This document shows, one piece after another, positions 7,324-14,991 of a stretch of DNA of 21,272 bases. The first letter of the stretch is position 1. Every line of letters starts with the position of its first letter. Origin of the DNA: an uncultured Collinsella sp. (lineage in GTDB: Bacteria; Actinomycetota; Coriobacteriia; Coriobacteriales; Coriobacteriaceae); assembly GCA_900540935.1 (NCBI GenBank), contig UQHW01000034.1, positions 1 to 21,272 on the forward strand, in the 5' to 3' direction. Both the position numbers and the translations under genes were made by a program. The notes under the pieces are model-generated. The model was not told where the DNA came from. It searched no databases and saw nothing but the letters and a program-made list of their open reading frames with translations.

Positions 7324-8238
7324 ATGGGTACGGTGAGAAACGCACGCGTCAACCAGGGCGGACCCAAGTGCGCCGGCATCGTGGGCCTGGGCCTCATCGG
7401 CGGCAGCTTTGCCCGCGGCTATGCGCAGGCGGGCGTTCGCGTGCTTGCCTGGGACCCCGACGATGACGTGATGACGGCCGCCAGCATGGGCACCGTCGCC
7501 GGCGAGCTCAACGACGAGACGCTCGGCGAGTGCGACATCATCGTCCTTGCCTGCTACCCCGAGGCCTGCATCGAGTGGCTCGAGGCGCACGCCCAGGCAC
7601 TCGCCGACGCCACCGACACCGATGCCATCATGGGTCCCGTGGTGATCGACACTGTGGGCGTCAAGGGCATCGTGTGTGGGCGGGCCTTTGAACTCGCACG
7701 AGAGCACGGCTTTTTCTTTGTGGGCGCACACCCCATGGCGGGTACCCAGTTCTCGGGCTACGCGCACTCCCGCGCCGACCTGTTCCAGGGCGCACCGCTC
7801 GTGCTCGTTCCGCCCGCTGTAGACGATGCCCTTAAGCTGGAGCTCTTGGGCCAGGTGCGCGAGATGGTGCGTCCCTTAGGGTTTGGCAAGTTCAGCGTGA
7901 CTACCGCCGCAGAGCACGACCGCGTGATCGCTTTTACGAGCCAGCTCGCGCACGTGGTGTCCAACGCCTACGTAAAGAGCCCCACCGCCCAGGTCCACCA
8001 CGGCTTTTCGGCCGGCAGCTACCGCGATCTCACGCGCGTGGCACACCTCAACCCGCAGATGTGGTCCGAGCTCATGATCGACGACGCCGACGCGCTTGCC
8101 TTCGAGATCGACCATCTGATCGATTCACTCGGCGCCTACAGCCGTGCACTCAAGAACCGCGACCAGCGCCATCTGGAGAATCTCCTTGCCGAGGGCGACC
8201 GCATCAAGCGCGCGCTCGACGACGAGGCCTCCCACTAG
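7324..8238 (+). CDS. tyrA: Prephenate dehydrogenase
   Basis: 304 aa. It oxidatively decarboxylates prephenate to 4-hydroxyphenylpyruvate, the tyrosine precursor, using NAD(P)+. After a short N-terminal extension it shows the dinucleotide-binding GIVGLGLIGGSFA with an acidic residue at the end of the second strand (AWDPDD), which suggests NAD+. The family block GAHPMAGTQFSGYAHS carries the catalytic His. The C-terminal half is the helical dimerisation domain, with the HVVSNAYVKSP and AGSYRDLTRVA regions. No ACT domain follows, so tyrosine feedback through such a domain is not expected here. GGAG at the end of the preceding gene serves as ribosome site. The three-base gap to the DAHP synthase gene implies one transcript. 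Confidence 0.94.
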   Translation: MGTVRNARVNQGGPKCAGIVGLGLIGGSFARGYAQAGVRVLAWDPDDDVMTAASMGTVAGELNDETLGECDIIVLACYPEACIEWLEAHAQALADATDTDAIMGPVVIDTVGVKGIVCGRAFELAREHGFFFVGAHPMAGTQFSGYAHSRADLFQGAPLVLVPPAVDDALKLELLGQVREMVRPLGFGKFSVTTAAEHDRVIAFTSQLAHVVSNAYVKSPTAQVHHGFSAGSYRDLTRVAHLNPQMWSELMIDDADALAFEIDHLIDSLGAYSRALKNRDQRHLENLLAEGDRIKRALDDEASH

Positions 8239-8274
8239 ACCACCTATCACGCCAGGTCGAAAGGACCATAGCTT

Positions 8275-9381
8275 ATGGCGATTACCATCGATATCGACAC
8301 CGCACGCCCCTACCAGGTACACGTGGGCACCTTTTTGCTGGAGCAGGCAGGGCCGCTCGTCCGCGCCACCGCCGGAGGCACTCGCGCCGTCATCGTGACG
8401 GACACCAACGTGGGCCCGCTCTACCAGATGCCCGTTAAGCAGAGCCTGGAGACGTCAGGCTACGAGGTGAGCATCTGCACCTTCGAGGCCGGCGAGGCCC
8501 ATAAGCGTGCCGAGACCTACGTTGCCATTTTGGAGTTTGTTGCCGAGTACGAGCTTTCGCGCTCCGACGTGATCGTGGCGCTCGGCGGCGGCGTCGTGGG
8601 CGACGTGGCCGGCTTTGTGGCCGCCACCTACATGCGCGGATGCAAGTTTGTGCAGATCCCCACGAGCCTGCTCGCCATGGTGGACTCGTCGGTGGGCGGC
8701 AAGACGGCCATCGACCTGGCCGCCGGCAAGAACCTGGCTGGAGCCTTTTGGCAGCCGAGCGTGGTTATCGCCGACGTGGGATGCCTTGCCACCCTCACGC
8801 CCGAGCAGTTCGCCGACGGCTGCGGCGAGGTCGTCAAGCACGCCGTGATTGCCGATCCGGAGCTCTTCGCCGAGCTGGAGAAGACCCCGCTCACGCTGGA
8901 GTTGCTTAACCGGGACGTGGCCCGCGTGGCGCTCATCATCGCCCGCAATATCGACATCAAGCGCGCCGTGGTCGTCGCCGACGAGCGTGAGACCAACCAG
9001 CGCAAGCTCCTCAACTTTGGACACAGCGCCGGACATGCCGTCGAGGCCTGCGAGCACTTTGAGCTGGGACACGGCAACTGCGTGTCGATCGGCATGGGCA
9101 TCATCGCGCGCTCCGCAGCCCTGCACGGCATTTGCGATGCCGAACTTCCCGGTCGCATCGAGGAGCTCTGCGCCCGTCATGGCCTCAAGACTCGCTGCGA
9201 GCTTTCGGCCGACGCTGTCTTTGCCGAGGCACTTCACGACAAAAAGCGCGCCGGTGACACCATCGACCTGGTAATTCCGCACGGTATTGGCCGCTGCAGC
9301 ATCGACCGCACGTCGCTTTCCACCTTCCATGATTTGATTGCCGAGGGCCTCGGCCAGAAGGGAGACGCATCCGTATGCTAG
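8275..9381 (+). CDS. aroB: 3-dehydroquinate synthase
   Basis: 368 aa. It converts DAHP to 3-dehydroquinate with NAD+ and a divalent metal, the second pathway step. Clear motifs are present: the NAD-binding VIVALGGGVVGDVAGFVA, the QIPTSLLAMVDSSVGGKTAID block, the metal ligand region DGCGEVVKHAV, and NFGHSAGHAVE with a downstream HGNCVSIGMG. Length is typical of the family. It begins 36 bases after tyrA, with GAAAGGA as ribosome site at rather long spacing. Its last codons overlap the start of aroA by seven bases, so the two are probably translationally coupled. Confidence 0.96.
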   Translation: MAITIDIDTARPYQVHVGTFLLEQAGPLVRATAGGTRAVIVTDTNVGPLYQMPVKQSLETSGYEVSICTFEAGEAHKRAETYVAILEFVAEYELSRSDVIVALGGGVVGDVAGFVAATYMRGCKFVQIPTSLLAMVDSSVGGKTAIDLAAGKNLAGAFWQPSVVIADVGCLATLTPEQFADGCGEVVKHAVIADPELFAELEKTPLTLELLNRDVARVALIIARNIDIKRAVVVADERETNQRKLLNFGHSAGHAVEACEHFELGHGNCVSIGMGIIARSAALHGICDAELPGRIEELCARHGLKTRCELSADAVFAEALHDKKRAGDTIDLVIPHGIGRCSIDRTSLSTFHDLIAEGLGQKGDASVC

Positions 9382-10694
9382 CCCGCATCACCCCCTCCCC
9401 GCTCAAGGGCACCGTTCCCGCCATCGCGTCCAAGTCGATGGCGCATCGCCTCATCATCTGCGCCGCGCTCGCCAACGGGGAGACGCACGTAACCTGCAAC
9501 ACCACTTGCGCCGATATCGAAGCCACGGTGCGCTGCCTCACGGCCCTGGGCGCCCGCATCGAGACCGTAGAGGACGGCTTCCAGGTCCACCCCACCATGA
9601 AGAGCATTGAGTTCGGCCTGCTCAAGGCACTTGCCGGCGGCACGCTCGACTGCGGCGAGAGCGGCTCCACGCTGCGCTTTATGCTGCCCGTCGCCTGCGC
9701 GCTGGGGGCAGAGGCAACCTTTGTGGGCCAGGGCCGCCTGGGCGCACGCCCGCTCTCCCCACTCTCCGACGAGATCATTGCCGCTGGCTGCGACCTGCAG
9801 GGCCTGGGCGGTTTTCCGCTCAAGACAAGCGGTCGCATGCGCCCGGGCACCTTTATCCTGCCGGGCAACGTGAGCTCGCAGTACATCTCCGGCCTGCTGC
9901 TGGCAGCCCCGCTGCTGGCCCAGCCCTCCTGCGTGCAGGTGACCGGCCTTATCGAGAGCCGCCCCTACATCAACCTGACCATCCAGGCCATGAAGGCCTT
10001 CGGCGTCGAGGTCAACGTCGAGCGCATCCCTGCCAAGGACGGCCAGCCTGAGGTCACGAATTTCCGCGTGAGCAGCGGCTCGTACCGCACTCCTGGCAAC
10101 GTGGCCGTCGAGGGCGACTGGTCCAACGCCGCCTTTTGGCTGTGCGCCGGCGCCATCGGCTCCGACCCCATCACCGTCGAGGGTGTGTCGCTTAGCTCGG
10201 CCCAGGGTGATCGCAACGTGCTCGCCGCGCTCTCGCGCTTTGGCGCCCGCATCGTGCGATCCACCAACGCCGCCACCGTGCAGTCCGACAAGCTCGCCGG
10301 CTTTGAGATGAGCGCGCACGACATCCCCGACTTGGTGCCCGTAATCTCGGCCGTGGCGGCGCTGGCGCAAGGCCGCACGTTCATCCGCGATTGCGCCCGA
10401 CTGCGCATCAAGGAATCCGACCGTCTGGCCACCACCACCCATGAGCTCACCGCACTGGGCGCGCAGGTGCGCATTGCCGGCGACGACCTGATCATCAAGG
10501 GTGTCGACGCCTTTACCGGCGGCGAGGTCGATTCGCACAACGACCACCGCATCGCCATGATGGCCGCCATCGCCGCGAGCCGTGCTACCGGCGAGGTCGT
10601 GATCCACGGCGCCGAGGCCGTCAACAAGTCCTATCCCGATTTCTTCGACCACTACCGCCTGCTGGGCGGCAAAGTCACGCTCGAGGAGGAGTAA
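9375..10694 (+). CDS. aroA: 3-phosphoshikimate 1-carboxyvinyltransferase (EPSP synthase)
   Basis: 439 aa. It transfers the enolpyruvyl group of phosphoenolpyruvate to shikimate 3-phosphate. Visible blocks are KSMAHRLIICAAL near the N-terminus (shikimate phosphate and PEP contacts), CGESGSTLRFMLP (the PEP-site loop; not the LGNAGTAMR form of the E. coli-type class), SSQYISGLLLAAPLL, RIKESDRLATT and DHRIAMMAAIAA. Two globular lobes of inside-out barrel type are expected. Overlapping ATG and upstream stop codons link it to aroB; a single base separates it from aroC. The departure of the PEP-site loop from the E. coli type means glyphosate response cannot be assumed. Confidence 0.95.
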   Translation: MLARITPSPLKGTVPAIASKSMAHRLIICAALANGETHVTCNTTCADIEATVRCLTALGARIETVEDGFQVHPTMKSIEFGLLKALAGGTLDCGESGSTLRFMLPVACALGAEATFVGQGRLGARPLSPLSDEIIAAGCDLQGLGGFPLKTSGRMRPGTFILPGNVSSQYISGLLLAAPLLAQPSCVQVTGLIESRPYINLTIQAMKAFGVEVNVERIPAKDGQPEVTNFRVSSGSYRTPGNVAVEGDWSNAAFWLCAGAIGSDPITVEGVSLSSAQGDRNVLAALSRFGARIVRSTNAATVQSDKLAGFEMSAHDIPDLVPVISAVAALAQGRTFIRDCARLRIKESDRLATTTHELTALGAQVRIAGDDLIIKGVDAFTGGEVDSHNDHRIAMMAAIAASRATGEVVIHGAEAVNKSYPDFFDHYRLLGGKVTLEEE

Positions 10695-10695
10695 C

Positions 10696-11793
10696 ATGTC
10701 CTCGACCTTTGGCAACGTTTTGCATCTGAGCATCTTCGGTCAGTCGCACTCCCCTGCTATCGGATGCTCGCTCGATGGCATTCCCGCCGGTATCGCCGTT
10801 GACCAGGAGCAGCTGCAGGCCTTTTTGGACCGTCGCGCCCCCGGTCGCGACGAGACCGCGACCAAGCGCCGTGAGGCCGACGCCGCGCATATCATTGCCG
10901 GTGTGGTCGATGGACACACTACCGGCGCACCCATCGCCGCGATCATTGAGAACACCAACACACGCTCCAAGGACTATTCCGAGCTGCGCCGCAAGCCCCG
11001 CCCCGGACACGCAGACTTTCCGGCGCGCGTGAAGTACCACAACATGCACGACGTTGCCGGCGGCGGGCACTTCTCCGGTCGTCTGACGGCCCCCCTATGC
11101 ATCGCCGGCGGCATCGCGCTGCAGGCACTCGAGGCCCGCGGTATTCGGGTGATGGCACATGTGGCGCAGATTGGCGGCACCTCGGACCTACCCATGGACG
11201 ACATGGTCTATCGCGAGGCCGACCGCAAGGCGATCCTTACCAACGACCTGCCCTGCATCGACGCCGCCGCTGCCGGTCGCATGCGCGAGGAGATTCTGGC
11301 CGCGCGCGACGAGCTCGACAGTATCGGCGGCATCGTGGAGTGCGGCATCTACGGGCTTCCCGCGGGCATCGGCGACCCCATGTTCGACGGCATCGAGAAC
11401 CGCATCGCGCAAATCGCGTTTGGCATTCCCGCCGTAAAGGGCGTGGAGTTTGGCATGGGCTTTGCCGTGGCCGCCATGCGCGGCAGCGAGAACAACGACC
11501 CGTACCGCGTTGATGCCGAGACCGGCGAGATCGAGGTCGAGTCCAATAACGCCGGCGGCATCCTGGGCGGCATCTCCACCGGCGTGCCCGTCATGTGGCG
11601 CATGGCCGTAAAGCCGACGCCCTCCATTGGCCGCGAGCAGCAGACCGTAGACATGGACGCTATGGAAAATGCCGAGCTCTCGGTCCACGGCCGTCACGAT
11701 CCCTGCATCGTCCCCCGAGCCGTCCCCGTAGCCGAAGCAGCCGCCGCCCTCGCGATTTGGGACGCCCTCCTAGAAGACGCCGGACAGCTTTAG
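10696..11793 (+). CDS. aroC: Chorismate synthase
   Basis: 365 aa. It makes chorismate from EPSP with reduced FMN. The N-terminal signature appears as FGQSHSPAIGCSLDGIPAG instead of the more common FGESHG-type; the active-site His is retained. Later blocks include RRAPGRDETATKRREAD, RPGHADF, AGGGHFSGRLTAPLCIAGG and the C-terminal SVHGRHDPCIVPRAVPV. I know the FGQSHS form from clostridial enzymes, so it is a variant and not decay. GAGGAGGAG just before the ATG is the strongest ribosome site in the cluster. The 169 bases after it, up to pheA, contain a large inverted repeat. Confidence 0.95.
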   Translation: MSSTFGNVLHLSIFGQSHSPAIGCSLDGIPAGIAVDQEQLQAFLDRRAPGRDETATKRREADAAHIIAGVVDGHTTGAPIAAIIENTNTRSKDYSELRRKPRPGHADFPARVKYHNMHDVAGGGHFSGRLTAPLCIAGGIALQALEARGIRVMAHVAQIGGTSDLPMDDMVYREADRKAILTNDLPCIDAAAAGRMREEILAARDELDSIGGIVECGIYGLPAGIGDPMFDGIENRIAQIAFGIPAVKGVEFGMGFAVAAMRGSENNDPYRVDAETGEIEVESNNAGGILGGISTGVPVMWRMAVKPTPSIGREQQTVDMDAMENAELSVHGRHDPCIVPRAVPVAEAAAALAIWDALLEDAGQL

Positions 11794-11807
11794 TCCACCC
11801 ACCCCAA

Positions 11808-11934
11808 GGGTAGTTAATTTGGGACGGGGCTATTTTAGCTACCCCCATATGCCAGTTAATATTTGCCCTGGCACCCATCGATTCGTCGACAGTCAAAGGG
11901 TAGCTAAAAAAGCCCCGTCCCAAATTAACTACCC
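11808..11934. repeat. 37-bp inverted repeat pair (REP/MITE-like element) between aroC and pheA
   Basis: Left arm 11808-11844 and right arm 11898-11934 are reverse complements in 36 of 37 positions, around a 53-base centre. Each arm is itself an imperfect palindrome: both begin GGGTAG and end CTACCC. The centre holds a smaller stem, TGCCAG (11850-11855) with CTGGCA (11868-11873). The central motif TTTGGGACGGGGCT resembles intergenic repeats I associate with REP-type elements of gut actinobacteria and Firmicutes. No transposase is present. The element ends 28 bases before the pheA ATG. Confidence 0.85.
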
Positions 11935-11962
11935 CAGGCAACCATTCACGAAAGGGGCCTCC

Positions 11963-13108
11963 ATGGACCTTGCTGACATCCGCCAGGCCATCGATGGCAT
12001 CGACACCACGCTCCTCAACAGCTTTGTCGAGCGTATGGACATTGCCACCGAGGTCGCCAAATCAAAGATCGAGATGGGCAAGGCCGTCTTCGACCCCGCC
12101 CGTGAGCGCTCCAAGCTCAACAATCTCGCCAGCCGCGCGCCCGAGCGCTACGAGGCGCAGACCATCACCCTGTTCCGCCTCCTCATGAGCATGAGCAAGG
12201 CCGAGCAGCAGCGCTACATCAACGAGCTCAAGGGCATCACTGTCTCGCAAAAGGCACACGCCACGGCTGCAGCCTCCGACACGCCCTTCCCTCAAACGGC
12301 CACCGTTGCCTGCCAGGGCGTTGAGGGCGCTTACAGTCAAATCGCCGCGTGCAAGCTCTTCGACGTGCCGGATATTGCGTTCTTCGAGACCTTCGAGGGC
12401 GTCATGCGCGCCGTACGCGACGGGTTCTGCGAGTTTGGCGTGCTGCCCATCGAGAACTCCACCGCCGGCTCGGTCAACGCCGTCTACGACCTGCTCGCCC
12501 AGTTCGACTTCCACATCGTGCGCTCGCTTCGCCTCAAGATCGACCACAACTTGCTCGTCAAGCCCGGCACCAAGCTCGCCGACGTGCGCGAGGTCTACAG
12601 CCACGGCCAAGCCATTGCCCAGTGCGCCGGCTTTATCGAGAACCACGACCTGCACGCCACCAAGTACCCCAACACCGCCATGTCGGCCGAGATGGTCGCC
12701 AGCTCCGAGCGCACCGATGTTGCCGCCATCGCATCGCGCAGCTGCGCGGCACTCTATGGCCTGGAGGTGTTGGAATCCAACATCCAGGACTCGGACAACA
12801 ACTACACGCGCTTTGTCGTCATCAGCCGCGAGCCGCGCGTCTACCCCGGCGCCAACCGCACCTCGCTCATGATCACCACGGCCAACGAGCCGGGCGCCCT
12901 CTACCGCGTGCTCGAGCGCTTCTACGCGCTCAACATCAACCTCATCAAACTCGAGAGCCGTCCCATCCCCGGGCACGACTTTGAGTTTATGTTCTACTTT
13001 GACCTGGACTGCCCCTTTGGCAGCAAGGCACTCGACGACCTGCTCGATTCCATCGACGACGTGTGCGAGAGCTTTACCTACTTTGGCAGCTACACGGAGG
13101 TGCTCTAG
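11963..13108 (+). CDS. pheA: Bifunctional chorismate mutase / prephenate dehydratase (P-protein)
   Basis: 381 aa. It converts chorismate to prephenate and then to phenylpyruvate. Residues 1-~90 form an AroQ-type chorismate mutase helix bundle (IRQAIDGIDTTLLNSFVERM, with the R and K active-site pattern). Prephenate dehydratase occupies ~112-290, with ACQGVEGAYS, LPIENSTAGSVNAVYDLL and the catalytic Thr of NYTRFVVISRE (TRF at 282-284). A C-terminal ACT domain begins near 300 and contains the phenylalanine-binding NLIKLESRP (ESRP 331-334), so feedback inhibition by Phe is likely. The frame is open to 11819 through the inverted repeat. The ATG at 11963 has AAAGGGG upstream and begins exactly at the mutase domain, so the longer form is rejected. 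Confidence 0.95.
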   Translation: MDLADIRQAIDGIDTTLLNSFVERMDIATEVAKSKIEMGKAVFDPARERSKLNNLASRAPERYEAQTITLFRLLMSMSKAEQQRYINELKGITVSQKAHATAAASDTPFPQTATVACQGVEGAYSQIAACKLFDVPDIAFFETFEGVMRAVRDGFCEFGVLPIENSTAGSVNAVYDLLAQFDFHIVRSLRLKIDHNLLVKPGTKLADVREVYSHGQAIAQCAGFIENHDLHATKYPNTAMSAEMVASSERTDVAAIASRSCAALYGLEVLESNIQDSDNNYTRFVVISREPRVYPGANRTSLMITTANEPGALYRVLERFYALNINLIKLESRPIPGHDFEFMFYFDLDCPFGSKALDDLLDSIDDVCESFTYFGSYTEVL

Positions 13109-14359
13109 ATGACCGATACCGCCGCAACCCGTCCCTATGGCGTGCTGGGCCGCGTGCTGGGCCACAGCTACACCCCGACCATCTACAAGGAGCTGGCGGG
13201 GCTTGAGTACGTGCGTTTTGAGCGCGAGCCCGAGGACCTCGCGGCCTTTATGAGGGGCGACGAGTGGGAGGGCACCAACGTGACCATCCCCTACAAGCGC
13301 GCCGTCATGGAGTACCTGGACGAGCTGAGCCCGCTGGCCGAGCGCATGGGCAACGTTAACACCATCACACGCCTGCCCGACGGCCGCCTGCGCGGTGACA
13401 ACACTGACTATTTCGGTTTTCAGTGCCTAGTCGAGGAATTGGGCGTAGAGGTTGCCGGCAAGAAGGTCCTCGTCCTCGGTGCCACCGGTGGTGCCGGCAC
13501 CACGGCAAGTATGGTGCTGGGAGACCTGGGCGCCATCGTCGTGCCCGTGGGTCGCACGAGCGAGGTCAACTACGGCAACATCGCGCAGCAGTCCGACGCC
13601 GCCCTGCTCGTCAGCTGCACACCTGCCGGCATGTTCCCCCATTGCCCCGACGCGCCTTGCACGCTCGAAGGGCTGGATGCGCTCGAAGGCGTTATCGACA
13701 TTGTCTACAACCCCGCCCGCACGGGCCTGATGCTCGAGGCCGAGCGCCGCGGGATCCCCTGCATCGGCGGTCTGCTCATGCTTGTTGCCCAGGCAGCACA
13801 GGCCGTCGAGCGTTACACCAGCCAAGCCACCCCGCGCGAGCGCATCCTGGACGTAACGGAGCGCTTGTCCCGCCGCGAGCAGAACATCGCGCTAATCGGC
13901 ATGCCGGGCTCGGGCAAGACCCGCGTGGGCGAGCAGATCGCCCAGCTCACGGGACGCGAGCACATCGACCTCGATCGCGCCCTCGAGGAGCGCCTGGGCA
14001 TGCCCTGCGCCGACTTTATCGTCGAGCGCGGCGAGGCGGCCTTCCGCGAGCAGGAGACGGCAGCGCTGACCGACATCTCCAAGCGCAGCGGCTTGGTTCT
14101 CTCCACCGGCGGCGGCGTGGTTACGCGCGACGAGAACTACCCTCTGCTGCACCAAAACAGCCAAATCGTGATGCTCAACCGCAAGCTCGACGAGCTCGCC
14201 CACAAGGGCCGCCCCATCACCGCGCGCGACGGCATCGACAAGCTGGCCGAGCAGCGTATGCCGCGCTACCGCGCCTGGGCCGACTACATCATCGACTCAC
14301 GCGACTGCGCCGCCAACACCGCCCATGCCCTCCTCGACACCCTCCCACCCGCTCTCTAA
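13109..14359 (+). CDS. aroE-aroK: Fused shikimate dehydrogenase / shikimate kinase
   Basis: 416 aa with two enzymes in one chain. Residues 1-~240 are shikimate dehydrogenase: LGHSYTP (shikimate contact), NVTIPYK with catalytic Lys63, GNVNTI, GDNTD with Asp100, the cofactor loop GATGGAG (124-130), and GGLLMLVAQA. Residues ~258-416 are shikimate kinase: Walker A GMPGSGKT (264-271), IDLDRALEERLG (shikimate-binding Asp), FREQETAAL, LSTGGGVVTR, GRPI and RMPRYRAWAD. Both active sites look intact. It catalyses two successive steps, 3-dehydroshikimate to shikimate to shikimate 3-phosphate. No frame change or stop separates the halves. Its ATG directly follows the pheA stop codon. The dehydrogenase part is somewhat shorter than the usual ~270 residues. 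Confidence 0.93.
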   Translation: MTDTAATRPYGVLGRVLGHSYTPTIYKELAGLEYVRFEREPEDLAAFMRGDEWEGTNVTIPYKRAVMEYLDELSPLAERMGNVNTITRLPDGRLRGDNTDYFGFQCLVEELGVEVAGKKVLVLGATGGAGTTASMVLGDLGAIVVPVGRTSEVNYGNIAQQSDAALLVSCTPAGMFPHCPDAPCTLEGLDALEGVIDIVYNPARTGLMLEAERRGIPCIGGLLMLVAQAAQAVERYTSQATPRERILDVTERLSRREQNIALIGMPGSGKTRVGEQIAQLTGREHIDLDRALEERLGMPCADFIVERGEAAFREQETAALTDISKRSGLVLSTGGGVVTRDENYPLLHQNSQIVMLNRKLDELAHKGRPITARDGIDKLAEQRMPRYRAWADYIIDSRDCAANTAHALLDTLPPAL

Positions 14360-14361
14360 CC

Positions 14362-14403
14362 AAAACCACCACAAAGGAGACAGGCACCTTTGTGGTGGTT
14401 TTT
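14362..14403 (+). repeat. Perfect 16-bp hairpin between aroE-aroK and aroQ (REP-like, terminator-shaped)
   Basis: Bases 14362-14377 and 14387-14402 are exact reverse complements around the loop AGACAGGCA. The 3' arm ends in a run of five T (14399-14403). This has the form of an intrinsic terminator inside the operon, only 20 bases before the aroQ ATG. The inner sequence GACAGGCACCTTTGTGG resembles a repeat I recall from related genomes, so it may be a repetitive palindrome that also dampens transcription of aroQ. Confidence 0.8.
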
Positions 14404-14423
14404 CAACCGCAAAGGAAGCAACC

Positions 14424-14861
14424 ATGAAAGCACTCGTCATTAACGGCCCCAACCTCAACATGCTCGGCATTCGCGAGCCGGGCATCTACGGCAGTGACAA
14501 CTACGACCGCCTGGTCCAGATCTGCCAGGAAGCGGGCGCTGCACAGGGCTTCGACGAGGTCGAGGTCTTCCAGTCTAACCACGAGGGCAGCATCGTCGAC
14601 AAGATCCAGGAGGCTTACGGAAAGGTCGACGGCATCGTCATCAACCCGGCCGCCTACACGCACACAAGCGTGGCCATCCTGGACGCGCTCAAAGCCGTCG
14701 CCATCCCGGCTGTGGAGGTCCACATCAGCGCTGTCGAGACCCGCGAGGACTTCCGCCAGGTGAGCTACGCACGCCTAGCCTGCTTCGCCACCATTACGGG
14801 CGAAGGCCTGATGGGCTACGCCCACGCGCTGGAGCTGCTGAGGGAACGTCTCGAAAAGTAG
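14424..14861 (+). CDS. aroQ: 3-dehydroquinate dehydratase, type II
   Basis: 145 aa, the usual length. It dehydrates 3-dehydroquinate to 3-dehydroshikimate and normally forms a dodecamer. Motifs are INGPNLNMLGIREPGIYG (flexible loop with the catalytic Arg and Tyr), QSNHEG, NPAAYTHTSVAILDAL (with the catalytic His region) and EVHISAVETREDFRQVSY (substrate-binding His-x-Ser and Arg). The last block departs from the common REEFRHHSY form. The frame is open to 14325, but the ATG at 14424 has AAAGGAAG upstream and starts precisely at the family N-terminus. It is the last aro gene and supplies the one step missing from the genes upstream. Confidence 0.95.
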   Translation: MKALVINGPNLNMLGIREPGIYGSDNYDRLVQICQEAGAAQGFDEVEVFQSNHEGSIVDKIQEAYGKVDGIVINPAAYTHTSVAILDALKAVAIPAVEVHISAVETREDFRQVSYARLACFATITGEGLMGYAHALELLRERLEK

Positions 14862-14901
14862 CCTCGCGAGCAAATCCATCAACGCGATTCACACGCTAAT
14901 A

Positions 14902-14947
14902 ATGCCAGTGCCGCCAGCAGCAACCTCGCTACTGGCGGCACTTTATT
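14902..14947 (+). terminator. Intrinsic terminator at the end of the aro cluster
   Basis: AGTGCCGCCAG (14907-14917) pairs perfectly with CTGGCGGCACT (14932-14942) and is followed by TTATTA. An extra outer pairing, ATGCC (14902-14906) with GGCAT (14951-14955), would enclose the T-rich tail. The rest of 14862-14901 shows nothing else. Confidence 0.75.
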
Positions 14948-14954
14948 ACTGGCA

Positions 14955-14960
14955 TATAAT
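14955..14960 (+). promoter_or_regulatory. Candidate -10 box for the two-gene unit at 14992
   Basis: A consensus TATAAT lies 31 bases before the ATG at 14992. No good -35 box is visible, because the expected position is inside the terminator stem. It overlaps the last base of the outer hairpin arm. Confidence 0.45.
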
Positions 14961-14991
14961 CATTGCAGTCACACAACGTCTGGAGACGCGC

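Noticed and set aside
6310..7767. 485-aa open frame on the minus strand opposite DAHP synthase and tyrA
   Set aside because: It lies antisense to two genes with clear family motifs; the product is low-complexity Ala/Gly/Asp/His/Val sequence, as expected from the complement of GC-rich codons.
9378..10733. 451-aa open frame on the minus strand opposite aroA
   Set aside because: Antisense shadow of a secure EPSP synthase gene; no recognisable domain and biased composition.
11819..11962. 48-residue N-terminal extension of pheA
   Set aside because: It is encoded by the inverted repeat; the family N-terminus and ribosome site fit ATG 11963.
11794..11962. Riboswitch or T-box before pheA
   Set aside because: No T-box (TGGN-type) or specifier stem was seen; the structure is fully explained by the two facing 37-bp repeats.
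14325..14423. 33-residue N-terminal extension of aroQ
   Set aside because: It overlaps the end of aroE-aroK and the palindrome; the conserved start is at 14424 with a good ribosome site.
14902..14991. 30-residue N-terminal extension of the DUF4869-like protein that could pass as a signal peptide
   Set aside because: The bases form the aro terminator hairpin and a -10 box; the family begins at the ATG at 14992.
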